The translations under genes were made by a program, and so were the position numbers. Positions 15,235 through 23,855 of a DNA stretch of 56,643 bases are shown piece by piece. The DNA is from Clostridia bacterium (GTDB lineage: Bacteria; Bacillota; Clostridia; Christensenellales; CAG-138). The notes below the pieces were generated by a model. That model was given only the letters and a program-made list of their open reading frames with translations. It was not told where the DNA came from and searched no databases. The stretch covers positions 1 to 56,643 of the forward strand of contig JAFXSG010000038.1 of NCBI GenBank assembly GCA_017525875.1, given 5' to 3'. Each line of letters begins with the position of its first letter. Position 1 is the first letter of the stretch.

Positions 15235-17568
15235 TTAATCATCGCTTCCGTACCCGGCGGGGATGAACGAGCGGACGAGCTCATAGATCCTGTCGGGCTT
15301 TTCTTCGTGGACGAGGTGACCCGCGTTGCGGACGATCGTCAGCGCCGCGTTCGGGATGGAGGAGCGGTACAGGCCGCTGCCGTCCACGGGGTGCCATTTG
15401 TCGTCGTCGCCCCAGATGATGAGCACGGGCGCCTCGATCTCTCTCAAAGAGGCGGCGAGCTCGTCTTCATCGAAGCCGGAGACCGTGCGGCGGATCGCGT
15501 AGCGTCCGTCCGAGGTGCTGGCGGGGCGGAAATATTCCTTCACGTCGTGCGGGCCGATAACGGTGTGGTCGAACACGCACTCGTTGAGCATCTTTTCAAC
15601 GCTGCGGACGCGGTACAGGCGGCTTGCGAGCGGCCCGAACAGCCCGCTTTCGATCATGCGGACGGAGAGGGGCATGGAGCCCGTGATGCCGCCGGGGGAG
15701 ATCGCAACCACGCGGCCGACGCGGTCCGGATGGAGCTTAGCAAGCTCCAGCGCAAAGCCGGCGCCCATCGAGAAACCGAGCAGATGCGCATACTCTATGT
15801 CCATCGCGTCCATAAAGCGGACGATGCTCTCGGCGTGCTCGCGCAGCTCGTAATCGAAGAAATCCGGATGATCGGAATAGCCGTGGCCCATGAGGTCGAT
15901 CGCGATAACGCGATAGCTCATCGCAAGCTTGTAGAACAGGCTGCGGAAGGTGTACAGCGACTGGCCGGCGGTATGGATCAGGATGATCGGCTCGCCCTTG
16001 CCGCTCTCGAGATAGTGCATCCGGGCGGTCTCGTACTTGGTCTCGATAACGTGGATGTTCGCGTTGAGACGCTGCGCCTCGCTCATTGCGCTGCGGCTGT
16101 TCTCCTGCGCGTCCTCAAGCTTGTTGCGGGCTTCCACAAGGTGCAGCTCGATCGCGGTGATGCGGTCCTTGAGCTCGCCCCTGCGCGTCGCCGCCGCGTC
16201 GAGCGCGCGCTTTTCCTCGTCGGTCCTGGTGCTGATCTTATCGAACTCGGAGCGCTTCTCCGAGAAGATCTTTTCGTGGTTGTCGGTCACGGCCTTGGCG
16301 GCGTCGTAGACCTGCTTTTTCTCCTTATATTCGGCTTCCGCGCTCTCGATGAGCGGCTTTGCGCTCTCGATCTCCGCCTCCGCGGAGGTGATGGCGGCGG
16401 AGGCCTCCTCCTGCGCCTTTTTGAGGGCGGCGATGCGGCCGCGTGCGGTCTCGAGCTTTGAGGAGACGGTCTCTACCTTGGACCTCTGCTCCGAAAGCCT
16501 GAGCCCTTCGGCCGTCATGGTCTCGTTCGCCTTGCGGGAATTCTTTTTGGATTCGTCAAGGCGCTTTGTCGCTTCGGCAAGCTTCCCGGTGTTTTCGGTG
16601 ATGTTCTGCTCGCAGGCGGCCAGCTTATCCTGGGTCGCCTTTAAGAAATCCTGCTCCTTTTCATAGTTCGCAAAACGGACGCGCTCCTCGGCCTCGGCCG
16701 TGTCGAAACGGGACTTGGCCTGCGCAAGACGCATGGCGTCCTTTTCGGAATCGCGCTTCTTGTCCGCGGAGCGGAGCGCCTCGTACTGCTTTTCGGCAAG
16801 CTCGCGGTCGGCCTGGGCCTTCTGGTGATCCTTGCCGGCGCGGGTCTCGCTGATCTGCGCCTCCGCAAGCTGCTTTTCGAGCACGCGCTTTTCAACGCTC
16901 AGTGAGACGGATTCGTCCTTGAGGGAATTGAACTCCGCCAAACTGGCGGTTTCGAGCCGGACCATGGCCTCCGCGGCGTCGATCGAGTTCTTCGAACGGC
17001 CCTCGGCCTCGGCAAGCTCCGATTTTTCCTTGTCGAGCTGAGCGGAAAGCTCGCCCTCCTCGGCGGTGGCGGCGGTGCAGTCGCCCCTCGCCTTTTCAAG
17101 CGCGGCACGGTTGTCCTCGGCGCGCTTCTCGGCGTCCTGACGGTTCTTTTTGATGGAGTTCAGCTTCGCCTCCGCGGAGGACTGCTCGGCCTCGAGCTTG
17201 TCGCTTTCGGCCTTCTTCGCGCTGAATTCCTTCTTTGCGGCGTCCATCGCCGCCTTTTTGTCGTTGAAATCGGGCAGCAGCGCCTCGTGGTTCTTCGTGC
17301 ATTCCGCGAGCTTGGCTTCTGCCTGCGCGAGCTCCTCCTTGGTGCGCTTGAGGTCCGCCTCGGCCTCGGTAACGCTCGAGAGGGCCAGACGCTCCGCGTC
17401 CTCCCTCGCCCTCGCCTCGCGGGACGCGCGCTCCGCAGCCGCCTTGTCGCGGCGCACGGTGCGGATCTCGTCCTGGCCGACGGGCAGCTCACCGGGCAAA
17501 GTGACCGTGATAAAATCGCCGATATGCTCGGAATTCGTGAACTTTCTGACTTCGAGTGAAAGACTCAT
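15235..17568 (-). CDS. long coiled-coil protein fused to an alpha/beta hydrolase
   Basis: 777 aa in two parts. Residues ~1-40 are a short globular start. Residues ~40-500 form an almost unbroken Ala/Glu/Lys/Arg coiled coil, with many Glu-Ala-Glu and Lys-Lys repeats, SMC-like in style but with no Walker motifs. Residues ~502-777 are a complete alpha/beta hydrolase: IILIHTAGQ oxyanion region, nucleophile in GFSMG (Ser 600), acid in WGDDD (about Asp 723) and His 751 in NAGHLVHEE. All triad residues are present, so an esterase/lipase-type activity is expected. No signal peptide or membrane segment is visible. The start has AAGGAG upstream. I do not know this fusion from any named family. Confidence 0.85.
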   Translation of the reverse strand: MSLSLEVRKFTNSEHIGDFITVTLPGELPVGQDEIRTVRRDKAAAERASREARAREDAERLALSSVTEAEADLKRTKEELAQAEAKLAECTKNHEALLPDFNDKKAAMDAAKKEFSAKKAESDKLEAEQSSAEAKLNSIKKNRQDAEKRAEDNRAALEKARGDCTAATAEEGELSAQLDKEKSELAEAEGRSKNSIDAAEAMVRLETASLAEFNSLKDESVSLSVEKRVLEKQLAEAQISETRAGKDHQKAQADRELAEKQYEALRSADKKRDSEKDAMRLAQAKSRFDTAEAEERVRFANYEKEQDFLKATQDKLAACEQNITENTGKLAEATKRLDESKKNSRKANETMTAEGLRLSEQRSKVETVSSKLETARGRIAALKKAQEEASAAITSAEAEIESAKPLIESAEAEYKEKKQVYDAAKAVTDNHEKIFSEKRSEFDKISTRTDEEKRALDAAATRRGELKDRITAIELHLVEARNKLEDAQENSRSAMSEAQRLNANIHVIETKYETARMHYLESGKGEPIILIHTAGQSLYTFRSLFYKLAMSYRVIAIDLMGHGYSDHPDFFDYELREHAESIVRFMDAMDIEYAHLLGFSMGAGFALELAKLHPDRVGRVVAISPGGITGSMPLSVRMIESGLFGPLASRLYRVRSVEKMLNECVFDHTVIGPHDVKEYFRPASTSDGRYAIRRTVSGFDEDELAASLREIEAPVLIIWGDDDKWHPVDGSGLYRSSIPNAALTIVRNAGHLVHEEKPDRIYELVRSFIPAGYGSDD

Positions 17569-17804
17569 GTTCGCTCCTTATTCAATGCCGCGGGGATCGC
17601 GCGGCCGGAATATTTCTTGTTTATGGGCACAGCGCGCGGGGCGCTTGAGCCCCGAACGCGGACAGATACCCATTCAACATATTATTTTACACGAAAAATA
17701 TGCCGGATGCAAGCAATAACCGGCAGTTTGTGTAAATATTGATAAAAATTTTTGCGCGGCCTCGACGCCCGCCGACAAAAGCGGAGCCCCTTTCGGAAAA
17801 CAAA

Positions 17805-17829
17805 AGAGCTCCGCGGCTTGCGGAGCCCT
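17805..17829 (-). terminator. terminator of the lipoprotein gene 17842-18849
   Basis: Minus strand: GGCTCCGC stem with a 5-base loop and GCGGAGCT, then TTTTGTTTT (complement of about 17796-17804). It lies about 12 bases after the stop codon. 17569-17795 holds the promoter region of the fusion gene but no gene; I see no other structure there. Confidence 0.8.
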
Positions 17830-17841
17830 TTCTCGGGTCGG

Positions 17842-18849
17842 TCATTTGATTATGATATAGCACTCGCCCGTCCGCGCATCGGTCTCCCCGGGCAGAGAGG
17901 CTATAACGAGCATCACGGTGCTCCCGTCGACGGGCGAAACGCAGAAGCTGCGCTCGCGGACGGCAAGGTCTTCATAGGCGAGACCGGACCGGTTGAAGCA
18001 GACGGCGGCCTCGCTTGCGATGAGCCCGTCGATATCCGCGCCTTCAAAACGGCCGATATCGTCGGGGAGCGGATCGAATGCGCCGTCCTCATAGATGCAG
18101 AAGCTTACAAAACTGCCCTTCGAGGTCAGCTTGACCGCGATCCTGTCCATCGTATCCTCGCCCAGCACCTTGCGGCAGAAAACGTAATCGTAATAGTCGA
18201 AATGCATGCTTTCGGGCTTGTTCCATTCCAGGACCCCGGCCTCTTTCAGCTCGTATTCCGTCAGATCCACGAGCTTCCCGGCATATTCGCGCGCGAGCGC
18301 CTCGGTCCCGGCTGCGGGATCGGCAAGCTCCGGCTTCGCGTTCTCCGCCTCTATCTCGTCGTCGAAAACGATCGAGCGCGTGAACCCCACCGTCGCGCCC
18401 GTGCGCGGATCGACCTCAAAACTGCAGCTGCCGTTTTTGTAATGGTCCCTGACGTACGACGTGCGATTGACGCATAAGGAATAGCCGTATTCGCCCGTTA
18501 GCTCAATCCCGTCAAAGCTTGCGGTCAGCTCCGCCGGCGCGCCGTCGCGCTGAGTCATCTGGGAGCTGAACTCCCAGATCACGAGCTCTTCTGCGGTTTC
18601 GCGTACCGTGCCGACGGTCCGCGGCTCGCCGTTCGCGTCGATAACGCAGGCGAAGCAGGTCAGCGCCTGCGCATCGTCCGTGCTTTCCGCGTCGGGCGCT
18701 TGAGAAGGCTCCGGCATCTCGTGCGGTTCCGCCGTCACGACGGGTGAAGAGGTCTCCGGCCCGACCGTCGGCGTGCACCCTGCAAAGACCAGGGCGGGGA
18801 CGATCAGCGCGGCGCAGATAAGCTTTATAAACAGTGATCTTCTATTCAT
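17842..18849 (-). CDS. lipoprotein of unknown function
   Basis: 335 aa with a lipobox VFAGC (Cys 25), a Pro/Ser/Glu-rich linker to about residue 60, and a mixed alpha/beta mature part with several ordinary Asp/Glu-rich loops (ELTGEYGYSLCVNRTSY, residues ~115-131). It should be anchored on the outer leaflet of the membrane. I do not recognise the family. The start has GAAAGGAG about six bases upstream. It ends in a strong terminator and is separated from the CCA gene, so it is probably monocistronic. Confidence 0.75.
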   Translation of the reverse strand: MNRRSLFIKLICAALIVPALVFAGCTPTVGPETSSPVVTAEPHEMPEPSQAPDAESTDDAQALTCFACVIDANGEPRTVGTVRETAEELVIWEFSSQMTQRDGAPAELTASFDGIELTGEYGYSLCVNRTSYVRDHYKNGSCSFEVDPRTGATVGFTRSIVFDDEIEAENAKPELADPAAGTEALAREYAGKLVDLTEYELKEAGVLEWNKPESMHFDYYDYVFCRKVLGEDTMDRIAVKLTSKGSFVSFCIYEDGAFDPLPDDIGRFEGADIDGLIASEAAVCFNRSGLAYEDLAVRERSFCVSPVDGSTVMLVIASLPGETDARTGECYIIIK

Positions 18850-18907
18850 TTTGCGCTCCTTTCAATTACCATTAAAAGTAAATAAGTCAATGATTGAAAT
18901 TAATGTT

Positions 18908-18936
18908 ATTATATGGTTTTGAGAAAAATGGTGAAA
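18908..18936 (-). promoter_or_regulatory. weak promoter for the lipoprotein gene
   Basis: Minus strand TATAAT (18908-18913) with TTTCAC about 17 bases further up. The -35 is poor. It is the best candidate in the AT-rich 18850-18962 gap. Confidence 0.35.
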
Positions 18937-18962
18937 AATAATGAGTACTGCTAATCAAGCCC

Positions 18963-20387
18963 TCAGCCGCCGCTTTTCGGGCAGATATCGAAGGCCAGCC
19001 TTTTAAGGCCCTCCTTCGTGTTGTCCCGCGGGTGCACTGCGCAGTGCGCGAGCATGCGGCGCTTGATATCCGCGACCGCGGGGCCGGGCGGTATGCCGAG
19101 CCATTCGATTATATCCGCGCCGGAGCAGTTGAGATCGTTCTCGGAGAACGGGGCGTTTTCACGCTTCATTTCGGCGAGGATGCGCTTCCAGCGCTCCGCC
19201 GTGGCGACCTTCCCGGTGATGACGCCGGAGCCGTGCACGTCCGCGATGCGGATCTCGGCGATATCGAGGCTGCGCTCATACCCCCAGCGGGCGAAGGTTC
19301 GGCGCAGCGTGCTGTCCTTCGCGGCGTTGTCAAGGTCGTACATGTGATGGTGGACGATAAAAACGACGCGATCGATCGTTTTGTTGTCGTATCTCAGGCG
19401 GCGGAGAATCTCGCGCGCGAGCTCCGCGCCGACGACGTCGTGCCCGTGCATTTTGCCGGTCTCGGCGAAGACCCGGGGTTTGGCGACGTCGTGAAGGAGC
19501 GCGGCAAGGCGCAGGGGCAGGGCGGGGACGGCCTCCGACGCAGCGTGCAGGGCATGACGGAGCACGTCGTAGCGGTGATATTCCTTTTTCTGTTCAAGGC
19601 CTTCGCCTTCGAGAAGCTCGGGCAGGATGACGCCGAGCGCGCCGACTTCTCTGAGCAGCGTGAGCCCGTGGAGCACGCGCTCCGCACTGCGTTCGCCGTA
19701 CTTGACGTCCGCAAGCAGGATCTTATTGAGCTCGTCGCGGATGCGCTCTGCGGAGATGTCCGCAAGGTTGGAAACGAGCTCGCGCGCGGCGGCCATGGAA
19801 GCGGGCTCGATATCGAAGCCGAGCTCCGCGGCGAAGCGCACGAGGCGCATGATGCGCAGGCCGTCGTCCGCAAGCACGGTGCGGGGATCGGGCGACGTGG
19901 TGCGGATGAGCCCGGCCTCAAGGTCGGCAAGGCCGCCGGTCGGGTCGAGCACCTCGCCCGAAAGGATATCGAAGTACATGGCGTTGACCGAAAAATCCCG
20001 GCGGAACGCGTCCTCCTCCGCGGAGGAGGAGAAGCGGACCTCGCTCGGGCGGTGCGCGCCGCCTTCGGCGTAGCTGTCGCTGCGGAAGGTCGTGTGCTCA
20101 AAGCTCTCTCCGCCGATATGCACCTCGACCATGCCGAAATCGATGCCCTTGGGGACGACCGTGAAGCCCTTTTCGCGGCAGAGGGCGATCATGCGCTCCG
20201 GCAGGATCGCGGAGCAGATATCTATATCGGAGATCGGGAGCCCCAGCAGCGAACTGCGCACGAGCCCGCCCACGGCATAGAGCCGGGCGCCTTCGAGTGA
20301 AACAAGCTCCGCAAGGAGGTAAAGCTCCTGCGGGATGTGTGAACGGACGACTTCGAGCTTTTCTTTTCCGATGAGAACGGGCTGCAT
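18963..20387 (-). CDS. cca: CCA-adding tRNA nucleotidyltransferase (class II, with HD domain)
   Basis: 474 aa from the ATG at 20385-20387, which has GGGGAG nearby; the longer frame to 20516 lacks an RBS and its first 43 residues do not belong to the family. Class II signature GGLVRSSLL and DIDI (about residues 37-51) lead the nucleotidyltransferase head, followed by DGLRIMRLVRFAAELGF for RNA binding. A central HD domain (ALLHDVAKPRVF, MHGHDVVG) follows. It adds or repairs the 3'-CCA of tRNAs. The HD version also has phosphohydrolase activity in relatives. It lies back-to-back with the T-box of thrS. Confidence 0.92.
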   Translation of the reverse strand: MQPVLIGKEKLEVVRSHIPQELYLLAELVSLEGARLYAVGGLVRSSLLGLPISDIDICSAILPERMIALCREKGFTVVPKGIDFGMVEVHIGGESFEHTTFRSDSYAEGGAHRPSEVRFSSSAEEDAFRRDFSVNAMYFDILSGEVLDPTGGLADLEAGLIRTTSPDPRTVLADDGLRIMRLVRFAAELGFDIEPASMAAARELVSNLADISAERIRDELNKILLADVKYGERSAERVLHGLTLLREVGALGVILPELLEGEGLEQKKEYHRYDVLRHALHAASEAVPALPLRLAALLHDVAKPRVFAETGKMHGHDVVGAELAREILRRLRYDNKTIDRVVFIVHHHMYDLDNAAKDSTLRRTFARWGYERSLDIAEIRIADVHGSGVITGKVATAERWKRILAEMKRENAPFSENDLNCSGADIIEWLGIPPGPAVADIKRRMLAHCAVHPRDNTKEGLKRLAFDICPKSGG

Positions 20388-20509
20388 GATACTCCCCTGT
20401 ATTCCTTCGTTTGCCGTATCCGCTTCGGGAACATACCGCGGCGGATCTTCAGGATGATAGTACCACCGCCTTGGCCCGCAGTCAAGGCTCGATATAACAA
20501 AAATCATGC

Positions 20510-20538
20510 TTGACATTCGCTGTTCGTTGTGCTAAACT
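20510..20538 (+). promoter_or_regulatory. promoter of thrS
   Basis: TTGACA (20510-20515), 17-base spacer, TAAACT (20533-20538). It starts the T-box leader at about 20545. Confidence 0.8.
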
Positions 20539-20544
20539 CGCTTC

Positions 20545-20815
20545 CATACGGATCGGGCTTGTTGAGAAATGAGCTCCGAATGCTTCCCGAAAGAGAGGGC
20601 GGAACGGCGAAGGCCGGGCTGAAAGCCGCCCGAGAAGCGCGGAGGGAATACCGACTCAGCGGCGTTTGGCAAAAGCCCGGGCAGGAGTGCCATACAACTC
20701 GGACTAAGAGGCGATGCCCGATCCTTACGGATAGGTGCAGCGCAATCAAGGTGGAACCGCGGTCTATGCCGTCCTTGAAGCGATTCAAGGGCGGCTTTAT
20801 TATTTGTCCGCGGAT
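20545..20815 (+). promoter_or_regulatory. threonine T-box riboswitch in front of thrS
   Basis: The leader has the canonical T-box AAGGTGGAACCGCGG (20748-20762), whose TGGAA bulge pairs with the NCCA end of uncharged tRNA. Stem I runs 20571-20660; its base pairs TGAG-CTCCG with CGGAG...CTCA, and the side loop holds ACC (20650-20652), a threonine codon, as specifier. The terminator is the 12-bp stem 20768-20779/20784-20795 followed by TTTATTATTT. Uncharged tRNA(Thr) should favour the antiterminator and so raise thrS expression. Stem I end points are estimated by eye. Confidence 0.92.
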
Positions 20816-20853
20816 ATTAATAAAGAACGATATTTCCAAAAGGAGTTACCATT

Positions 20854-22764
20854 ATGATCAACATCACGTTCCCCGACGGCTCAGTCCGCCAGTACGACGA
20901 CGGCGTGAACGCTTACGCCGTTGCGGAGAGCATCAGCCCCCGCCTGCGCAAAGCCACGCTTTCCGCGGAGCTGGACGGCAAGCTCTACGACGCCGCGCTG
21001 CCCATCCACGGCGACCATCAGCTCAAGCTGCTCACCTTTGCCGACGACGGCGGCCGCTGGACCTACCGCCACACCGGCTCCCATATCCTCGCCCAGGCCG
21101 TCAAGCGCCTCTGGCCCGAGGTGAAGCTCGCCATCGGTCCCGCGATCGACAACGGCTTCTACTACGATTTCGATACCGAGATCCCGTTCACGCCCGAGGA
21201 CTTCCCGAAGATCGAGGCCGAGATGAATAAGATCGTCAAGGAGAACTTGCCCCTTGAAAGGTTCGAGCTGCCCCGCGAGGAGGCCATTAAGTTCATGGCC
21301 GAAAAAGCCGAGCCTTACAAGGTGGAGCTCATCGAGGACCTGCCCGAGGACGCCGTCATCAGCTTCTATAAGCAGGGCGAATTCGTCGACCTCTGCGCCG
21401 GCCCGCATCTTGAGAGCACCGGCAAGTGCAAGAACATAAAGCTCATGAGCGTTGCGGGCGCGTATTGGCGCGGCAGCGAGAAGAACAAGATGCTCAAGCG
21501 CATCTACGCCACCGCCTTTGAAAAGAAGCAGGATCTGGACGACTATATCCACATGCTCGAAGAGGCGAAGAAGCGCGACCACAGAAAGCTCGGCAAGGAG
21601 CTCGGCCTGTTCGCGCTGATGGACGAGGGCCCCGGCTTCCCGTTCTATCTTCCCAAGGGCATGGTGCTCAAGAATACGCTGATCGACTACTGGCGCAAGG
21701 TGCACAAGAAGTGGGAATACGTTGAGATCTCCACCCCGCAGATCCTCCGCCGTACGCTGTGGGAGACCTCCGGCCACTGGGCGCATTATAAGGACAATAT
21801 GTATACCACCGTTATCGACGGTGAGGATTTCGCGATCAAGCCGATGAACTGCCCCGGCAGCATCCTCGTCTACCGCCTCGAGCCGCGCAGCTACCGCGAC
21901 CTGCCCCTCCGCTACGGCGAGCTGGGCATCGTCCACCGCCACGAGCTCTCCGGTGCGCTGCACGGGATGTTCCGCGTCCGCTGCTTCACGCAGGACGACG
22001 CGCATATCCTGCTTGCAAAGGAACAGATCAAAAACGAGGTCATCCGCATCGCGAGCCTGTTCGACGAGGTCTATTCCACCTTCGGCCTTGAGTACACGAT
22101 CGAGCTTTCCACCATGCCCGAGGACCACATCGGCTCCGTTGAGGATTGGGACGTCGCGACCGCCGCGCTTGCGGACGCGATCACCAGCATCGGCAAGGAA
22201 TACGTCATCAACCCCGGCGACGGCGCGTTCTACGGCCCGAAGCTCGACTTCCACATCAAGGATTGCCTCGGCAGGACCTGGCAGTGCGGCACGATCCAGC
22301 TCGACTATCAGCTCCCCGGCCGCTTCGACCTTGAATACACCGGCGCGGACGGCGAAAAGCATTGCCCCGTCATGATCCACAGGGTCGTTTTCGGCTCCAT
22401 CGAGCGCTTCATCGGCGTCATCACGGAGCATTTCGCCGGCGCGTTCCCGACCTGGCTCGCTCCCGTTCAGGTCAAGGTCCTCGCCATGACCGACCGCACG
22501 CATGAAGAGTGCGCAAAGATCGCGGCCGAGCTTGACCGCGCGGGCTTCCGCGTTGAGACCGACCTTCGCAACGAGAAGATCGGCTTCAAGATCCGCGAAG
22601 CGCAGATGCAGAAGATCCCCTACATGCTCATCATCGGCGACAAAGAGGTCGAAAACAACGTCGTTGCCGTCCGTTCGAGAAAGGGCGGCGACCTCGGCAC
22701 GATGCCCCTTGCGGACTTCATCGCGAAGGTCGGCGAGGAGGTCGCCTCGAAGGCAAGGGACTGA
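20854..22764 (+). CDS. thrS: threonyl-tRNA synthetase
   Basis: 636 aa, full length. N-terminal TGS domain (about 1-62), editing domain with HTGSHILAQAVKRLWP (residues ~72-87) and zinc ligands, class II catalytic core with motif 2 FRVRCFTQDDAHIL, and a C-terminal anticodon-binding domain (about 535-636). It charges tRNA(Thr). The upstream T-box carries a Thr specifier, matching the product. AAGGAG sits eight bases before the ATG. A terminator at 22795-22828 ends the unit. Confidence 0.98.
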   Translation: MINITFPDGSVRQYDDGVNAYAVAESISPRLRKATLSAELDGKLYDAALPIHGDHQLKLLTFADDGGRWTYRHTGSHILAQAVKRLWPEVKLAIGPAIDNGFYYDFDTEIPFTPEDFPKIEAEMNKIVKENLPLERFELPREEAIKFMAEKAEPYKVELIEDLPEDAVISFYKQGEFVDLCAGPHLESTGKCKNIKLMSVAGAYWRGSEKNKMLKRIYATAFEKKQDLDDYIHMLEEAKKRDHRKLGKELGLFALMDEGPGFPFYLPKGMVLKNTLIDYWRKVHKKWEYVEISTPQILRRTLWETSGHWAHYKDNMYTTVIDGEDFAIKPMNCPGSILVYRLEPRSYRDLPLRYGELGIVHRHELSGALHGMFRVRCFTQDDAHILLAKEQIKNEVIRIASLFDEVYSTFGLEYTIELSTMPEDHIGSVEDWDVATAALADAITSIGKEYVINPGDGAFYGPKLDFHIKDCLGRTWQCGTIQLDYQLPGRFDLEYTGADGEKHCPVMIHRVVFGSIERFIGVITEHFAGAFPTWLAPVQVKVLAMTDRTHEECAKIAAELDRAGFRVETDLRNEKIGFKIREAQMQKIPYMLIIGDKEVENNVVAVRSRKGGDLGTMPLADFIAKVGEEVASKARD

Positions 22765-22794
22765 GCGCAGGCCCACAGGCACATATAACGGAAC

Positions 22795-22828
22795 AAACGG
22801 AGCTTCGCCGCGGCGGGGCTCCGTTTTT
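22795..22828 (+). terminator. terminator of thrS
   Basis: A 9-bp stem AAACGGAGC/GCTCCGTTT (22795-22803 with 22818-22826), with inner GC pairs, followed by TTTTT. Confidence 0.85.
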
Positions 22829-22851
22829 CGTTATACATAAGGTATTAAATA

Positions 22852-22880
22852 TGGACAGAGCACGGAAATGCTGTTATAAT
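22852..22880 (+). promoter_or_regulatory. promoter of the 22973-29813 gene group
   Basis: TGGACA (22852-22857), 17-base spacer, TATAAT (22875-22880). It is the only clear promoter before the membrane protein and the double kinase. Confidence 0.75.
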
Positions 22881-22972
22881 ACAGTTGGGGTCACGTGAGC
22901 GCAGGCACAGGGAAAGCCCGGCTCATGGTCCTAAAGCTGAAGGTCACGGCAAGGCCCGTGCCGGGAGTGGAT

Positions 22973-23824
22973 ATGAGCAGATCGAGACTGAGACTTTTGA
23001 TGATATCATTGATAACGCTTGCGGCCTGCACCGTGGGCTTCCTGACATACCTCATCCTGCACCGCATCTCGATCCGGAACACGGAACCCGAGATCACCTG
23101 CGAGACGGACGTGATCCGCGTCAGCGTCAACGCCCCGCGCGAGGAGCTGCTTGCGGGCGTCACCGCCTTCGACGCCGAGGACGGGGACCTGACGGATTCC
23201 GTCATCATCGAAAGCATCTCGCAGTTCGTCGAGAAGGGCAAATGCACGATCACCTACGCCGTGTTCGACTCCCGCAACAAGGCGGCGACGGCGTCGAGAA
23301 CGCTCTACTACACCGATTACCATTCCCCTCGTTTTGAACTGCTGACCGACTTCATCTATTCGATCGGCACCGCCGTGAACCCGCTTGCGGGCATTCGCGC
23401 GTACGACGTTTTCGACGGCGACATAACCTCGAGGATCTCCATGACCACGGTAGGGTCGGACGAATTCTCCGGCGTGGAGTACCCGGAGGTCGAGTTCAGG
23501 GTCATAAACAGCTGCGGCGACGTGGCGACCCTCCGCGTGAATATCGTCACCGAGGAGCGCGCGTCGACGAACGTCCCCGTCATCAACCAGTCGAACTATC
23601 TCGTCTACATGAACGCGGGCGAAAAACTCGATCCGCTCGTGAACGTGGAGAGCATATACGTTTCGAGGCAGACCTATCCCATCGACGATTACGGCCGCGA
23701 CAGCCTGATGGCGGACACGAGCGGTTTCGACCCGAACAAACCCGGCCTTTACCGGATCCCCATCTACTGCGAAGCGGGCGACTACGTCGGAAGCACCGTG
23801 CTGTACGTCATCGTCGAAGGCTGA
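22973..23824 (+). CDS. membrane-anchored protein with Ig-like repeats
   Basis: 283 aa from ATG 22973 (GGGAG five bases upstream; a GTG at 22895 gives 26 more residues). A short basic start and one hydrophobic anchor (LLMISLITLAACTVGFLTYLI, written from about residue 8) precede an extracellular part of two bacterial Ig-like / cadherin-like modules of the DUF5011 type: DAEDGDLTDSV and DVFDGDITSRI are the repeating signatures. It lies 31 bases upstream of the double tyrosine kinase and under the same promoter, so it may belong to the same export or cell-envelope system. Its exact role is not readable. Confidence 0.7.
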   Translation: MSRSRLRLLMISLITLAACTVGFLTYLILHRISIRNTEPEITCETDVIRVSVNAPREELLAGVTAFDAEDGDLTDSVIIESISQFVEKGKCTITYAVFDSRNKAATASRTLYYTDYHSPRFELLTDFIYSIGTAVNPLAGIRAYDVFDGDITSRISMTTVGSDEFSGVEYPEVEFRVINSCGDVATLRVNIVTEERASTNVPVINQSNYLVYMNAGEKLDPLVNVESIYVSRQTYPIDDYGRDSLMADTSGFDPNKPGLYRIPIYCEAGDYVGSTVLYVIVEG

Positions 23825-23855
23825 CCGAACAGAACGAAAGGAAGAGCTCAAGCAC

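Noticed and set aside
20388-20516. N-terminal extension of the CCA enzyme
   Set aside because: The extra 43 residues lack family features and an RBS; ATG 20387 has GGGGAG. The region is part of the thrS promoter area.
20881-22782. 633-codon minus-strand frame antisense to thrS
   Set aside because: Mirror frame of a certain gene, with no signal of its own.
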